A DNA stretch of 64,000 nucleotides from Pleurodeles waltl (GCF_031143425.1 NC_090445.1:1195888691-1195952690); one strand, 5' to 3'. Positions 1-12,285 are shown, counted from the stretch's first letter. Program-made: numbers and translations. The notes: generated from the letters alone by a model not told the origin.

Positions 1-181
1 TGCAAATTTGTGCGGTGTCCCCAAGAGATAACTATTACTGGTGAATTTCAGTGGCGTTGGTTAAAATGGCATGCTTTATTTAAAGTTTTGCTGCAAATTT
101 GTGCAGGATCCGCAAGAGATAACTATAACTGGTGAGTTTTAGTGTTGTTTGGTTAAAATGGCATGTTTTATTTAATAAATT
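1..181. repeat. 91-bp tandem duplication
   Basis: Two diverged head-to-tail copies of a 91-bp unit beginning tgcaaatttgtgc start at positions 1 and 92. Both contain a version of agagataactat and a tail ggttaaaatggcatg. The left edge may continue beyond the window. No coding potential is visible. Confidence 0.7.
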
Positions 182-199
182 CACCTAACTATAACATCC

Positions 200-2150
200 C
201 TGTTGGTAAGCTCTTTCTGCGGGGTCACCCCCAACAGTTTTGCCTTTTCCTTCCACTTTTGCTGAATTGTTTTTGTTGGCCTTAGGACTATGAGCACTTT
301 ACTGACCAGTGCTAAAGTGTATGTGCTCTCTCCCTAAAACATACTTTGATTGGTACATACCTAATTGACATATTTAATTTACTTATAAGTCCCTAGTAGT
401 AAGTACTACATGTGTTCAGGTCCTGTAAATTAAATGCTATTAGTAGGACTGCAGCACTGCTTGTGCCCCTAATACATGTAGCCCTTAAACAATTCTTAGG
501 CATGCCACTGCTGAGCCTATATGGGCATGTTACACTGCCATGTCGACTTGGCATTTAAACCTTCTTGCCAAACCTTAAACTTCCTTTTTATTATATATAA
601 GTTGTCCCTAAGGTAGGCTCTAGATAGCCCATAGGACAGGGTGCTATGTAATTAAAAGGCAGGATATATACTTATAAGTTTTACATGTCCTGATAGTGAA
701 AAACTGTCAAATTTGTTTTTTACCACTGTGACGGCTACCCCTCTCATAGGTTAACATTGAACATTCCTTATTACATTTAATAAAGTCTAATTCCTAATTG
801 AGAAGGAGTAGACTCATCATGTTGTAATAATAAATCCTCCTTATTGGTAAAGGCAGATTTACTATTACAATTTTGAAAATGCCTCTTTTAGAAAGTTGGC
901 ATTTTCTTACTTTTAGGCCTGTCTGCCTGCAGCCTGTCTCTAATATGTATTTGAGCTGGGATGATAGCTGGCTCCCTGCATTCCCTCTAGATAGCCTCAT
1001 ACAGATGGAAAGTATATGTGACTCAGTGGCCATCTGCATGTTGATGGGTCGTCCTGGGCAGGATGGGAGGGAGGAGCTGACATCTGAATAAACAGTGCCC
1101 TGCTCCCACACGAAGGACAGCTGAGCCTCATGTAGTGAGTCTGGTTCCCCACTTCAAACGCACAACTCGATATTAACTACTGGACCTCTGACCATACCAA
1201 GCAGTACACTTCTGAACCTGTGAAGAAGAACTGCTGTGCTGCTACAAGGACTGCCACTCTGGACTGCTGCTCTGGCAGAACTTATTTTCTGCTGTGCTGC
1301 CGTGCTGTCTTCTGCTGTGCTGCAGAAGGACTGGACCAATCTCACTTGAACCCAGTGTGACTCCAAGGGCTTTCTGGCTTGCCTCCTGTTTTGAGTTCTT
1401 GGGGACATCAAAAAACTTCATTCATCTGTGCTACAGCCTCTAGACTCTGCCAACTGTGAGTCCTGACCTGCCAAGTCACTGTCACTGCACCGATCGAAAC
1501 CACCGCATCTCTCCTCAATGCTTCATCACTCCATATAAGGACATCGCAGCACCAACTGCGCAACCTAGGATTGATAGATTGCCTTTGCCGTGCCGGCTGC
1601 GCAGCTCCTTGACAGCACATCACCTTTTTTGCAAAAGGTTGACACCGCATCACAAGAATATCAAATCAGCGACTTCGATGGTGGCGCATCTCCAATTGCT
1701 CGGATTGTAAAAGACGCATTGCCTGCTCCCCGCATCAGCTCTTCGACGTCAACACAACCCTCCATGCAAGGTAATCTTTCAGAGTGACAAGGTTGCTCCT
1801 GGTAGCCAGCCCACACTCCATCGGAGTTGGCCTGAACATTTCGATTTACCCCGGTCTAGTGTGACCAGATAGCCCAGGTTGCCGCTTTAAGCTTTAAAGC
1901 GCTATATTTGCAGATATTCTTTAAAAATTAATATCTCGACTTCTACTCATTGGATTTTTGTTATTTTGGGCTTGTTTTACTAATAAAAGTATAATATATT
2001 ATTTAACTTGGTGGACATCTTCTTGTTGTGTTTTCACTATATTACTGTTGTGAGTGTTGCACAAATACTTTACACATTGCTTCGTAAGTTAAGCCTGCCA
2101 GCTCTGTGCCAAGTTACCAGAGGGAGAGCACATGTTAACTTATGGTGTGT
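200..2150 (+). repeat. Interspersed repeat family A, copy 1
   Basis: A roughly 1.9-kb non-coding repeat. A second, diverged copy lies at 29,505-29,874 and continues at 39,004-40,870 on the other side of an LTR element. Shared landmarks are a 'gtgctaaagtg' block near 310, the 'cccataggacagggtg' block near 630, a CTG-rich stretch at 1,200-1,340, and the tail 'actttacacattgc' near 2,068. An AATAAA occurs at 1,982-1,987, so this could be a solo LTR or a retroelement 3' end, but no terminal TG/CA pair or target duplication could be fixed. Short ORFs here are not conserved in the second copy and are taken as chance. Confidence 0.6.
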
Positions 2151-2202
2151 AACTGACTGAAACACACATAAAACAAATGTGCCCTTGTTACAAAAAAGCC
2201 CT

Positions 2203-2424
2203 CAAGTAACTATAACTCGTGCCCTAAGGTAACTATATCTTGCGCCCCCGCCATGCATAGTTCTTTTAGTCAAAAATGTTACTGCAAATATTACATTGAT
2301 TTTATCAATGATGTGTCAAGGATGTCATGAGTGCCGTAATTTGTGGGGTAATTAGCCGTGCATGGTAAAGGTGCGAGTTATAGTTACCTTAGGGCACGAG
2401 TTATAGTTACTTGAGATAACCATA
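2203..2424. repeat. Inverted repeat (hairpin), arms about 35 bp
   Basis: The left arm begins 'caagtaactataactcg' near 2,206 and continues through 'tgccctaagg'. The right arm reads 'ccttagggca' then 'cgagttatagttacttg', ending near 2,424. About 150 bp lie between the arms. A related block with the left arm only is at 22,826-22,865. Confidence 0.8.
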
Positions 2425-2920
2425 AGTGTAAATTTCTATGTTTTTGTACGAGCATATTCAAAACCTAACTATAAAATCCCTGTAACCTCTGTTTTTTTCA
2501 GTGAATTCCAATGTTTTTTTTTTAACATGAAGTAGTCTCCATTACTATACGTTAATCCAACCACTGTAGTGCACAGCTTTTGGCCATGAATGTAGTAATT
2601 GGCCTTATAACCACCCAACCTTGCTCCGCTTGCGGCCTTAGTCCATGCGTGTTGGGGTTAGTCACAAGGCCTGACATCAGGGCACAGGCCTGGTGGCCAA
2701 CCACCCAACCCTGAGAGAAAGAGAGAGGGAGAAAGAGAGAGTACATGAGTGATTCAGAGAGACAGCGATTTAGGCTTTGATGAATGATATACATAGAACA
2801 AGATATTTTAGGACAAATCAAAAAGAAAATGTATTTGTCATTTAAAACGAGTGAGCTCACCTTTCAATATGAACCTTTAACTTTTGAAATTTAAATTAAA
2901 GAAGGAAAAATACCACAGAC

Positions 2921-2985
2921 ACACCTGGAGTAAAATCCTCAACTTGCAATATGAGGGTACATGACCTTAACCATTACACCACAGG
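2921..2985 (-). other. tRNA-like segment (possible SINE head)
   Basis: On the minus strand the sequence gives a box A-like stretch, TGGTGTAATGGTTAAGG (2,965-2,981), followed about 25 nt later by a box B-like GAGGATTTTACTCC (2,927-2,940). The box B is degenerate and no full cloverleaf was folded. It is best read as a tRNA-derived SINE head or tRNA pseudogene. Confidence 0.4.
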
Positions 2986-3130
2986 TGACACCTTACCCTG
3001 CTGCTTCCAGACATACCGATGATATTCAACCCACACATGTGATAGGAAAGAAATATGAATGTTCCATCACTAGTGAGGTTCAACAGTCAAAACACTAGTG
3101 AATAAACAAACACAGTGCCAAGCAATAGTA

Positions 3131-3175
3131 GGATTTGAACCTTCAGCCTTCTGAGTGACAGCACTATACCATGAT
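3131..3175 (-). other. Second tRNA-like segment
   Basis: The minus strand reads TGGTATAGTGC (box A-like, 3,161-3,171) and GGTTCAAATCC (3,131-3,141), the latter a perfect match to the usual box B pattern. The distance between the boxes is shorter than in a normal tRNA gene, so this is probably a SINE head or relic. It lies 150 bp from the segment at 2,921-2,985 in the same orientation. Confidence 0.4.
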
Positions 3176-4723
3176 AATTAGGCCGGATGGGCCTCTGTTC
3201 TGCTCTGCACCCAAAAGTAACTATAACATTTGTACCAAACATCTTGCTAGTTTGACGCTTTGAAGTCATTGCATGGAGAGACCACTGCAATGAAAATCTC
3301 TCTCTCTCTTTTCCTTCCCAATATAGGATGGAAGAGAGGCGGAGAGAGTGATTAGACAACGGGGGAGTTTTGGGGCCCCTGCGGTCCTAGCCAGCTCCCC
3401 ACATTATGCGGGAGCCGGCATTGCTCCCCCAAGCAGAGAGCTGCTTTGAATAGCAGCTCCCTGCTTGCGGGAGCAATGTTTTCATCTGTTTCCCTGCATG
3501 CATATTCGCATGCAGGGAAACAGATAAAGAAATTCACTTTCTGCAAGTGAGATGGCTGCCAACTGTTTGACAGCTCTCACTTGCAGAAAGGGAAGTGTTT
3601 GCTCTGACTTGGTGGGGGCTGTCAAATCTCCCACCAAGTAAGAGCAATCAGCGGTGTCCCGGGGGTGGGCACCCCAAGACAAAGCAGGAGCTGGCCCTGG
3701 GGGGTGGTGGTCCCCAAGGTCATCAGTGGCTCCTCAAGGGGGCCACGTGGACCCCTCCCAAAGAGTTTTGCCCAAGGGAGGTGGTGGTCCCCCAGGCTGC
3801 AGGTGGGGGCTCCAACATTGCTTTTAATTAAAGCCCTGCGGAAGTGGCATCCCTGGGCTGTGGAAGGCCACAGGCCCACATACTTTATTTGTTTAAAACC
3901 TCGGGTAGGTGGCAGTTCTCAGGGCTTCAGTGGAGCCAGGGGACCCAGGCGACCCCCTTGTGTTTCATTTGATCAAAGCAACAGGGAGATGGCGGTCCCC
4001 GGGGTTGTGGGGGGCCTGGCGCACCCTCCACTATAAAAATTGGCAGTGCCCCAGGACTTTGTCCACCTGGGGGCTTCAGAATTAACAAGCGTGGAAGCCT
4101 TCGCTTTATTATTTTCCAATTTTTGCCAGATCCGCTGCGACTCGTGGCGAGAATAAAAAAATGCTTTTTAGCTCTGAGGAGGTCCCTGTTGGATCCTAGC
4201 ACCAGAACTATGGGTCATGGGGTGCCTACCATGGCTCCTTTAGGTTTTTGACATCTTCATTTCTGCCAAGATGGCTGCCAACACTGCCTTGCTGAAGTGT
4301 TGCCAGCCAATCAGATCTCTGATTCGTGCCCCATTATATATAAATTTGGATTCTCTTTAGTTTCTCAAAAACTACTGAATAGATTTAAACCAAATAACAA
4401 AAAGGGCACTTTCTGGACCAAGAGCTACCATTCTGCCAAATGTGGTGTAATTCCATCCAGTGGTTCGGGCTATCACTGTTCAAAATCCGTATGGAAAAAT
4501 GAATGGCGAAAAAGCGTTTAGGCCCACATTTTTCTCGGCCTCTGTTTGACGAATCACCCTAAAACTTTCCAGACAGAGCTGAAGTGAGCATCAGTTTTTA
4601 TTTTGAAACTTTCATGGAGATTCATCAAAGGTCGCCAAAGTTATTAGCAAAACAAAAAACTATTTTTCTATAGAAACTGGGTCCTAATTAGAACTACCTA
4701 GAGGTGGCAACTGCCACTAGGTA

Positions 4724-4750
<27 letters not shown>
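4724..4750. repeat. (TA)n microsatellite at the end of family B copy 1
   Basis: A pure AT dinucleotide run continues into a short CA run. It directly abuts the terminal sequence of the family B element. The other family B copy is flanked in the same way by TA repeats at 23,016-23,060. Confidence 0.9.
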
Positions 4751-4758
<8 letters not shown>

Positions 4759-4759
4759 T

Positions 4760-5080
4760 ACTGAAAAAACTAAGGATAAAGTGGAATTATAGTCAGGTGT
4801 AATAAGAAGGTCTTAACATTTGTTAAAAAAAACACAAATATTCACTGAAAAACACAAAGGTTAAAGTGATGTTTTGATTGAAATGATATATGAACTAACA
4901 TTCAAAAACTGAAAAAGCACAGAAATTTGACAGTTATAGTTTATTCAACTAACTATACCTTGCACCACCTGCCAATCACTGTTTATGACCTCACATATTA
5001 CATGACTCATGCATTATGCCATACCTCATGCCATATGAAATGTCATCACTAACGACATCCTCCTTGATACTCCTATTCAC
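4760..5080 (+). repeat. Partial, diverged family B-like fragment
   Basis: Blocks such as 'attcactgaaaaacacaaaggtta' and 'ttatagtttattcaactaactatacc' resemble the ends of family B near 2,460-2,520 and 22,640-22,760. No gene is present. Confidence 0.4.
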
Positions 5081-8000
5081 CTTACTCCATGAATCCTTAA
5101 ATCATTTTTAAAAAGCTGGTAGCAAAAGGCCCACAGTCATACATAGCACAAAACTATATCTATCTATATAACGAACGAGGATGCTTAGTCACCCAAAGGT
5201 CATTCATATTTTATTCGTTTTGCAGAATAGCAATTACACTGATAATCTGACCTTCGACTCGGAAGGTAAAACAAGAACTGTAATGGTACTCAGAAAAAGA
5301 GTGTGCGAACACTTCTAATTCTTTTACAAATACAATCCACCTGCCTTGTGAATATTAATGGAGCTGGATTGCGACTCCCTGTGAAAAGTAGTGAATGCCT
5401 GGGAGGCGGACTGTATGGGACAACAGGCTCGCGTCCCAGCATTCACATTTATAATGCACCTACATTCTGACCTCTAATCCATTAAAGAAGCAGTAGTCAT
5501 AACGCAACACAATCGTGGCACATTGTGAGTATGAATTTCGGGAGTGCATGCAGCAGTATTTGGGGCTATTATCTGTAACTCCAGATATTTGCAACTTACA
5601 CAAGTAGAATGTAAATGATCAAATATCACCCACTTATACATTGTGTATGGTTACCGCTTGGCCTCAGCATGTGGTAATGACTCCTAGTATACAAACATTG
5701 ATGGATGGAATGCTTCAATTAATCTCAGCCAATGGTAAATAGTTGGGGCTGCATCCAAGTGCATCGTTAGTTTGCAGGAGCAGGGTCAAGACCAATTTGT
5801 ATATAGCTGGGTCCAAACTGAGGTGGCATGGTGAGCAAAATAATGATGGACAAGGATGTGGCCCTGAGTAATTATGAGTGGCTGGTATTAATTCAAATAT
5901 TCCATCCAGCACTTTTTTTCCATGATTCAGTGTTTCGTCTTTGAACGTTAGCATTACTTGGCTCTCCTGTCTTCCTTTATCCCGCCATATGTTCCTAAGT
6001 GTCCGCTGTGCTTTGCTTCTCTGTGACTGTTGTCTTGTGCTTGTTCTTTATGTGCTTCACCTAGTTTTCATTCCTTTCAGCTACTCTCGCCAAGGCTTTC
6101 GAAAAAACTTTATTTTTCGGTAACCTCAACCCCCTTGCTGTCTTAATTCACCACCTTGTGGAAAGATCTTTTGTTACACACTTGTTATCAGGTTTAGCCT
6201 GGATTTCATGAATTATCTTTTGCAACCAATTTTGTACTGTTAATTGTATATCTATGTGCTTTGGATAGTAACACTATAATAAATACATCAATCAATGAAA
6301 TCAAATAAGTAAATGAATACATTGTGCAAGACATGTCTATTTCATATTCACTATTACAAACAAGAAAAATACTCTGAGATGATGTATGTACCTGGTTTTT
6401 CTAAGGGAACTTGCAAGAGATGCAGGAAAGGTGCAAAACTAGTCAATAATTATTACATTCGAAATGCTAGTAGAGAGTCATTAATTAATTAGCCTGAATG
6501 ACTAGATTCTAAATACAAAACATAATTGTAATGATGTAACAACTGTTTTTGACAAAGGCTCGTACCCACTGTTACTATCATAGAGGAATTCCGGGTTTCT
6601 AAAGATGGGTTGTCTGAGAGCCTGAGTGCAATAATGGAAAGCGGGGAGCACAGCTTCTGGAAGGGAGGGAATTGAAGGAGAGAGTGAGGGAGAGAGGGAG
6701 GCGGTGGCAGGAGGTGTTTTTTTTAACATTTGGGACAGTTATGTGTGGGTCCTCTGACCCTGCATATCAGTTGAAAACAGGAGCAGATGATTTTGGGGGC
6801 TGTACATAACATAAAATTATAGATGGGTAAAAAGTGAACTACTGGTGATGTTTACTGAGGGATTCTGAGACACACCATAGGCAATTTGAGCTTTGCTCTA
6901 GTTTATTATCTGTAACTCACAACCCCTCAGTTAAACATATTCTTGTAATTCACTGTGACACATCTGCAATTCTATATTTAATCACATAACCCTAAATCTG
7001 GAATGAATATACCAGAGCTCAGGAATAAAAGTAAATATCAGGAAATCATATAACCCTTCCCCTACTTACACTCAGTATACAGTGGCAGGTGCAATTGAGA
7101 CCAAAACATAAACAGGAATAAAGACAAGTGAAAACAGGGATAGCATTGAAAGCATATAATAATGGCATATTACAGACAGTACCCTTCAGAAATAAATGTG
7201 AGCAAGCATACAGTTGTTTTATTATAAATGGTAAGGTTATAAAAAAAATGAATGTTAAACAAACTACTACACAGATTCTCAGATTCTGATGAATAACGAT
7301 TTGAAAATGGGGGTCTGTATGTTTATATCGAATATTAACAGTGAACTAATTTCAAAATTAGAAGTTGCTCTCGTCTGAAGATGGCTTTGCCAGTTTCATA
7401 ATAATAGTGACCCCTAGCACAATTCAAGCATATAATAGAGAAGGCAAATAAAAAAGTATCCAAATAGGTATATACCCCAGTTTTGATTGAGTGATGAGTC
7501 TAAATTAGGAACAAAGTGAGAGATTCGTTTTCTCAAGGATGTCTCTGACATTCTATACAATAAAGAAGTATGCATAGGAAGCTTCTTAATTATGCACCCC
7601 TTGTAGATTACCATATCGATCTTCAATTAGAAATTGCCAAATACAAAACAGTGCTGGAAAGAAGTAAACATCTTGACTTAGGAAAATGTTAAATCAATAA
7701 TCAGCCAATAATCAAATGTCTCTATTAAACCTTCATAACAGCGGCTACTGGTGGGTAACAAAAGAAACAGATAGTAAATTGTGAATGTGGACATATAGCC
7801 ATGCAAGCAAGGCCTCAGTAAAAGGTAATCATCAAGTTAACACTATAAAATCTAATTTTCAAATGTGACAATCATTATACACCTATAAAATGAGACAATT
7901 AAACACATTCATTTAGGATAGAAAATAATTAGCAATTTTGGGATGCATGAATGGTAAGAGGTACAAATTCCTTGACAAAAAGATTTTTTCATAACATCGT

Positions 8001-8547
8001 GTGCAGAGATTGGGAAATGCCTGCGAGATCCAATTAATTGGCCATGCTTGAACAAATCTGTGTCCCCGACATTTATGGGGATTCTGGCACTTATACATTG
8101 GGAGTGACACAAGCTTGTAAATGTCTCAGCTTTAACTGAAAAGGTGAACAACTAATTTATACTATCTTCGTATAGGTGTACATTTTGCACAAATTAGAAG
8201 ATGCCAACATTGCTAAGATCTTTTATAAATTCTTAATCTCATTGAGGAAGATATTTTTTATGTGGATTCAACTAAATTCAACTAAATAGAGTCTGCACAA
8301 GAAGAATTCATCATATCAGCTAAGATTGAATGCCTAAATTACCCAGTTGGAAAGTTAGTATGTTTAGAATTTGTGGACATAACAAATCTGTGCAGCATAA
8401 GTGTAAAGTTAGTGTGTGAGTTGACTGTTGGTGTATGATGAGTGTGAAGGTAAACAGTATCTACAAGTGTATACGTTTCAATCAGATTCAATATTTGAAA
8501 ACTTGGCTTAATAGAGTGTCACTGAAGAGGATTCAAGTTAAAATGAA
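5081..8547. other. AT-rich stretch, no gene recognised
   Basis: No ORF here looks coding. A hairpin lies at about 5,389-5,455 ('gtgaatgcctggga' against 'tcccagcattcac'). At 5,990-6,300 the sequence ends in 'gtaacactataataaatacatcaatcaatgaa', which resembles the 3' end and short-repeat tail of a CR1/L2-type LINE, but no attached reverse transcriptase was found. A purine-rich run lies at 6,658-6,718. The rest appears unique at this scale. Confidence 0.5.
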
Positions 8548-8558
8548 TTACATTAACA
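8548..8558. repeat. Left target-site duplication of the LINE
   Basis: The 11-bp sequence TTACATTAACA is found exactly at 8,548-8,558 and again at 15,275-15,285, on either side of the LINE. This fixes both ends of the insertion. Confidence 0.88.
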
Positions 8559-8781
8559 AGTCAATGAAGTCTTTATTCGATATTTCATCATAAAAGACAT
8601 GCTACACGTCATAATACTTATAAAATTATCAGTACTAACGATTAAAACAATAAATACAATATTTCATAAAAGCTACTAAGAACGTATTAAATCTATCTAA
8701 TGCTTCATTTGTTAAATATTTTAACATATTAAAAAAAGAAGTACATTACTTTAAAAACTCAGTTCTAAAGTTCAAGATAAT
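8559..8781 (-). other. LINE 3' UTR
   Basis: An AT-rich 220-bp tail between the ORF2 stop and the target duplication. On the minus strand it ends with AATAAAGACTTCATTGACT. There is no long poly(A) run at the very end, unlike the L1 at 52.3 kb, which suggests a tail-specific reverse transcriptase or loss of the tail. Confidence 0.7.
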
Positions 8782-11700
8782 TTACTTATCTAAAACATAT
8801 AGCTGTTTTAATAGTTCAGAACGAATTATCCATGCCCACCCCAGGAATTTGGCCACCCCTATTGCTATAGTAGGTGAAAGATCAGTTTTAAGGATCCTAC
8901 AAGCAGTCTCGGCCGATTGTGTGCCCAGACTTTTGCATAGGGGTACCAACCACTTCTTCCTTGGGGCAGCATATAATGGACAGACAAAAAACAAATGGCT
9001 CACATTTTCCCGCATTTCAGTACACAATGGGCAATTATCTGGGCCTCCAGTGCCCCAGGTTGAGGTTAAACACCTTAATGGTATTGAGCCCACTCTAACT
9101 TGGTGATATAATTTGCGGTCCATAGGTTTCGAAATAACATCCCAGTACTTTTCAATTGCAGAGACATCTTTCACGTGAACAAATGTTGTTGTAAGGGAAC
9201 TACCTATAAGGGATGAGTGTCTTATGCCTACCACCCATTCCCAATATAGTTGTTTCAGCTCTTTTTTTGAAGGAAAAGTAGCTGAGTCTGGGTTGTGCCA
9301 AAGGGCACCTAAACCCATGGCACAAAGGGTGGTTCTAACACCCTTAAACCAACCAATCTTATCGGATCCTAGGGTGTCCCTTACCTCGAGGCATGCTTTC
9401 GCATATAATAACAGCTCTGGTGTAGACCACAACCTCCGCCAGAAGGCCAAGGGCCGAAATCTGGCTTGATCTTCCACCGGTTGGAGCCCAAGATCATAAA
9501 GGAGCGGGATGCGTGGGGATGACCTCGGAAGACCAACCGCCCCTCTTGTAAATCTATTTTGGGCCAGCATCAGTCGGTCCAGATTGCTATAACCCCAAAG
9601 CTCTGCCCCATACAAGACTGAGGGAAGAATTTTTGACCCATAGATTTCCATAAGTGGGGACATCGGGCGGGTAAATGATCTTTTATATTCCTTAAGAAGG
9701 GCACCGACTAATTGAACATGTTTAAGTGCTTGGATATCAATCTGGGGTTTCCAACTAAAATTATCACTAAAATGCACACCCAGATATGTAAATTCATTAG
9801 TTTGCTCAAGAATAGCACCACCCATTTTAACCCTTGCCACAGTTTGTGTTTGACCTCTTAGTACCATGAATTTTGTTTTAGAAACATTTACTTCTAGCTC
9901 ATGCTCGTCACAAAATAACTCAAATCTGAGTAGGGCCTGCTGGAGCCCTTGCCTTGTCTTTGATAATAACAAGGTATCATCCGCGAACATGAGCAATGGT
10001 ACTTTCATTCCCGCTATCTGGGGAGCATCCGTGGGATGTGTTGCAAAATATTTGGTAACCCCGTTAATAAACAGGGAAAACAAAGTGGGAGCCAGGACAC
10101 ATCCTTGTCTAACACCTTTCAAAACATGAAACCTGTCCGTAACCTTGCCAGGCTTACCCCAGCGGACTTGGGCATAAGTGTATGCATGAAGATTCATTAA
10201 GAGTCGCACTAGAGCCCTGGGCATTCCCTGTTCCAGTATGCAATCCCATAATTTAGTCCTAGGGACCAAGTCGAATGCAGATCTTAAATCCACAAAAGCT
10301 GCATACAACTTGCCCTTACCCAAAAAAACTGTTTTCCAATATAAAAGGGCAAAACGAAAGGCTTGATCAAGGGTGCTTACATGAGGTCTAAAACCCGCCT
10401 GCAACGGAGTCAAAATATCTGAGTCTGTTATCCATTCCTGTATCCTCCCTAAAATGAGGCGCGCTATGATTTTTTGGATCGCATCAATAAGGCTGATAGG
10501 CCAGTAATTTGAGGGTACTGAGCGATCGCCTTTCTTGTATATAGGAAGGATTTCTGCCCCATACCATGAGTCAGGAATTTTAGCGCCTGCTGCAACTGCA
10601 TTCACCAGGTGGAGTATATAAGGTACCCACAGGACCTGGTCTTCCAAAAAAATGTCAGCTGGAATACCATTTGGGCCAGGGGCCCTCCCTTTGGGGATGT
10701 TTTGCAGGCAATTGATAACTTCAGTAACTGAGAATATTAACGGCTCGACGGGCTCAAGACAGTAGGGTATAGTCACTTCTACTGTATGACACTTAAACTG
10801 ATCCTCAAATTTTTTTACCCACTGATGATTAGAGACAAATGCTGGGCTATAGTGCGCGTCCTGCGAGATACCCCATTTTATGAGGTACCAAAACTGTTGC
10901 ATATTGCGTTTACCACAGGCTTCTGACAGCATAAGCCAGCGTTCCTCATCCCACTTATGTTTTGCTTTGCGTTTTGTCTCATTATAGAGTTTTCTACAAG
11001 ATCTAATCTGGCTATGATTTTTGTTTTTAATAGCCTCAAAAAGAACTCTTTTTATCTTGCTACACTCTTTATCAACCCAGGTAGTGGATGAGTATTTCTT
11101 GGTCCTAGGTTGTTTAGGGCTAAATTTGATGAACAACTTTTTAGGTTCCTGAAACAAGTCAGAATGGGTACGTATAAGTTTGCTGTTAATCTCGTCCTGT
11201 GAGCCACAATTGTTTAAAAGCTCCACAGAACTAGACACTAAGGTTCTTATCGCCCTGCGGGCCCCAGCGTCCACAGCTATTTTAGACCAGCGTACCCTGC
11301 GCGTATCATTGCTCACAATGACCTCTTTTTCTGTTATATAAGGACCACTGCCCTCAGACCTCTGAAAGCTGGAATCCCTTAAGGTCAAAACCAGCAGGTC
11401 ATGGTCGCTCTCTGGGCGTTCCGTAACTAGCATATCAACAACTGCAAACCACTGCCTCACATCGACCAAAATATAGTCGATACGACTACTGTGTCTGCCG
11501 TTGTTGAACGTATGCCTGCCCTTCCTATCTGACTTGACCCTACCATTAACAGCTCTTAAACCCATGTCCAGGCATAGCCCCTTGATATAGGTGGCTGAGC
11601 TCGACCACTTAGCAATCGGAGGTATCTCGAGTTGGGGAATACCCCAGGATAGGTCCTCATCCTCGGTGAGCGGGCCATCCTCAATACCCAAAGGCTCAAA

Positions 11701-12285
11701 ACAAGTATTAAAATCCCCCATCACAATCTTGTGGCCATCGGTCGTTGTTCCTGATAAAATGTCATCCAACAGGAGGAGGGTCGGAGAAACCCTTCCTCCC
11801 TGGAGGCCCCTGACATAAATATTAACCAACAGGATGTTTGTACCTTGGTTGGACTTTATCTTTAAAGCAATTATGTCTGGACTATCAATTGTCACTTCTT
11901 CAACTCTTACACCCGCACTTTGGCGGACCCAAATTATAAGACCTCCAACAGGACGCCCTTTCTGGCCTCTAATTGCTGGCTTGCTAAAATTCAGATACCC
12001 CACCCGAAATATCGGTATGATAGCCCATGTTTCCTGGAATACAATTATATCGCCCTGATCTATGAAGTCCCTCCAATCAGGAATACACTGGCTGGACTCC
12101 AGACCGGCTATATTCCAGGATATATACCTTGATAACATATCAACAGGCTCAGCTAAAGCAGAGGGTGAGTCCGTACTAAAATTGGGTAATGCAGACAATG
12201 TACCAACAGGGGTAGTGTCAGGATTATTACTTTGATCTGTGGCAATAGCCTTCCAACTTATATCTTCTATGTGGGGGGATTTCAA
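8782..12285 (-). CDS. LINE ORF2: APE endonuclease / reverse transcriptase
   Basis: An uninterrupted 1,167-aa ORF2 protein that nicks chromosomal DNA and copies the LINE RNA at the nick. The endonuclease covers about residues 55-302 and has the expected catalytic positions: N58 (WN), E85 (QET), D191 and N193 (GDFN), D270 (SRIDY), and D294-H295 (SDHD). The reverse transcriptase covers about 515-830, with D666 (FVDL), GVRQGC at 724-729 and the catalytic FADD at 767-770. A C-terminal zinc-binding motif CX2CX8HX4C uses C1085, C1088, H1097 and C1102. No RNase H domain is visible. All these residues are intact, so the protein may be active. The ATG chosen lies 36 bp after the ORF1 stop; a slightly later start is possible. 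A dead relative lies at 42.2-45.2 kb. Confidence 0.93.
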   Translation of the reverse strand: MKSPHIEDISWKAIATDQSNNPDTTPVGTLSALPNFSTDSPSALAEPVDMLSRYISWNIAGLESSQCIPDWRDFIDQGDIIVFQETWAIIPIFRVGYLNFSKPAIRGQKGRPVGGLIIWVRQSAGVRVEEVTIDSPDIIALKIKSNQGTNILLVNIYVRGLQGGRVSPTLLLLDDILSGTTTDGHKIVMGDFNTCFEPLGIEDGPLTEDEDLSWGIPQLEIPPIAKWSSSATYIKGLCLDMGLRAVNGRVKSDRKGRHTFNNGRHSSRIDYILVDVRQWFAVVDMLVTERPESDHDLLVLTLRDSSFQRSEGSGPYITEKEVIVSNDTRRVRWSKIAVDAGARRAIRTLVSSSVELLNNCGSQDEINSKLIRTHSDLFQEPKKLFIKFSPKQPRTKKYSSTTWVDKECSKIKRVLFEAIKNKNHSQIRSCRKLYNETKRKAKHKWDEERWLMLSEACGKRNMQQFWYLIKWGISQDAHYSPAFVSNHQWVKKFEDQFKCHTVEVTIPYCLEPVEPLIFSVTEVINCLQNIPKGRAPGPNGIPADIFLEDQVLWVPYILHLVNAVAAGAKIPDSWYGAEILPIYKKGDRSVPSNYWPISLIDAIQKIIARLILGRIQEWITDSDILTPLQAGFRPHVSTLDQAFRFALLYWKTVFLGKGKLYAAFVDLRSAFDLVPRTKLWDCILEQGMPRALVRLLMNLHAYTYAQVRWGKPGKVTDRFHVLKGVRQGCVLAPTLFSLFINGVTKYFATHPTDAPQIAGMKVPLLMFADDTLLLSKTRQGLQQALLRFELFCDEHELEVNVSKTKFMVLRGQTQTVARVKMGGAILEQTNEFTYLGVHFSDNFSWKPQIDIQALKHVQLVGALLKEYKRSFTRPMSPLMEIYGSKILPSVLYGAELWGYSNLDRLMLAQNRFTRGAVGLPRSSPRIPLLYDLGLQPVEDQARFRPLAFWRRLWSTPELLLYAKACLEVRDTLGSDKIGWFKGVRTTLCAMGLGALWHNPDSATFPSKKELKQLYWEWVVGIRHSSLIGSSLTTTFVHVKDVSAIEKYWDVISKPMDRKLYHQVRVGSIPLRCLTSTWGTGGPDNCPLCTEMRENVSHLFFVCPLYAAPRKKWLVPLCKSLGTQSAETACRILKTDLSPTIAIGVAKFLGWAWIIRSELLKQLYVLDK

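Larger units (their letters stand above)
2203..4752 (+). mobile_element. Family B non-autonomous DNA transposon, copy 1
   Basis: About 2.5 kb without a gene. The same sequence blocks occur in inverted order at 20,990-23,060. Shared blocks are the 'taactataactcgtgccctaaggtaac' motif, a 'cctaactataaaatccctgtaa' block, a purine-rich GAGA stretch near 2,710, a G-rich section at 3,360-4,070 with repeated 'ggaggtggtggtcccc' units, and a right end reading 'gccactaggtaat' followed by a TA microsatellite. The right end carries a small subterminal palindrome (cctagaggtggcaactgccactagg). The expected left terminal repeat was not found, so this copy is probably truncated on the left. A cut-and-paste element moved by an unknown transposase is the simplest reading. 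Confidence 0.55.

Noticed and set aside
2552..2860. 102-aa minus-strand ORF in family B
   Set aside because: The inverted copy at 22.4-22.65 kb does not keep the frame; it is repeat sequence.
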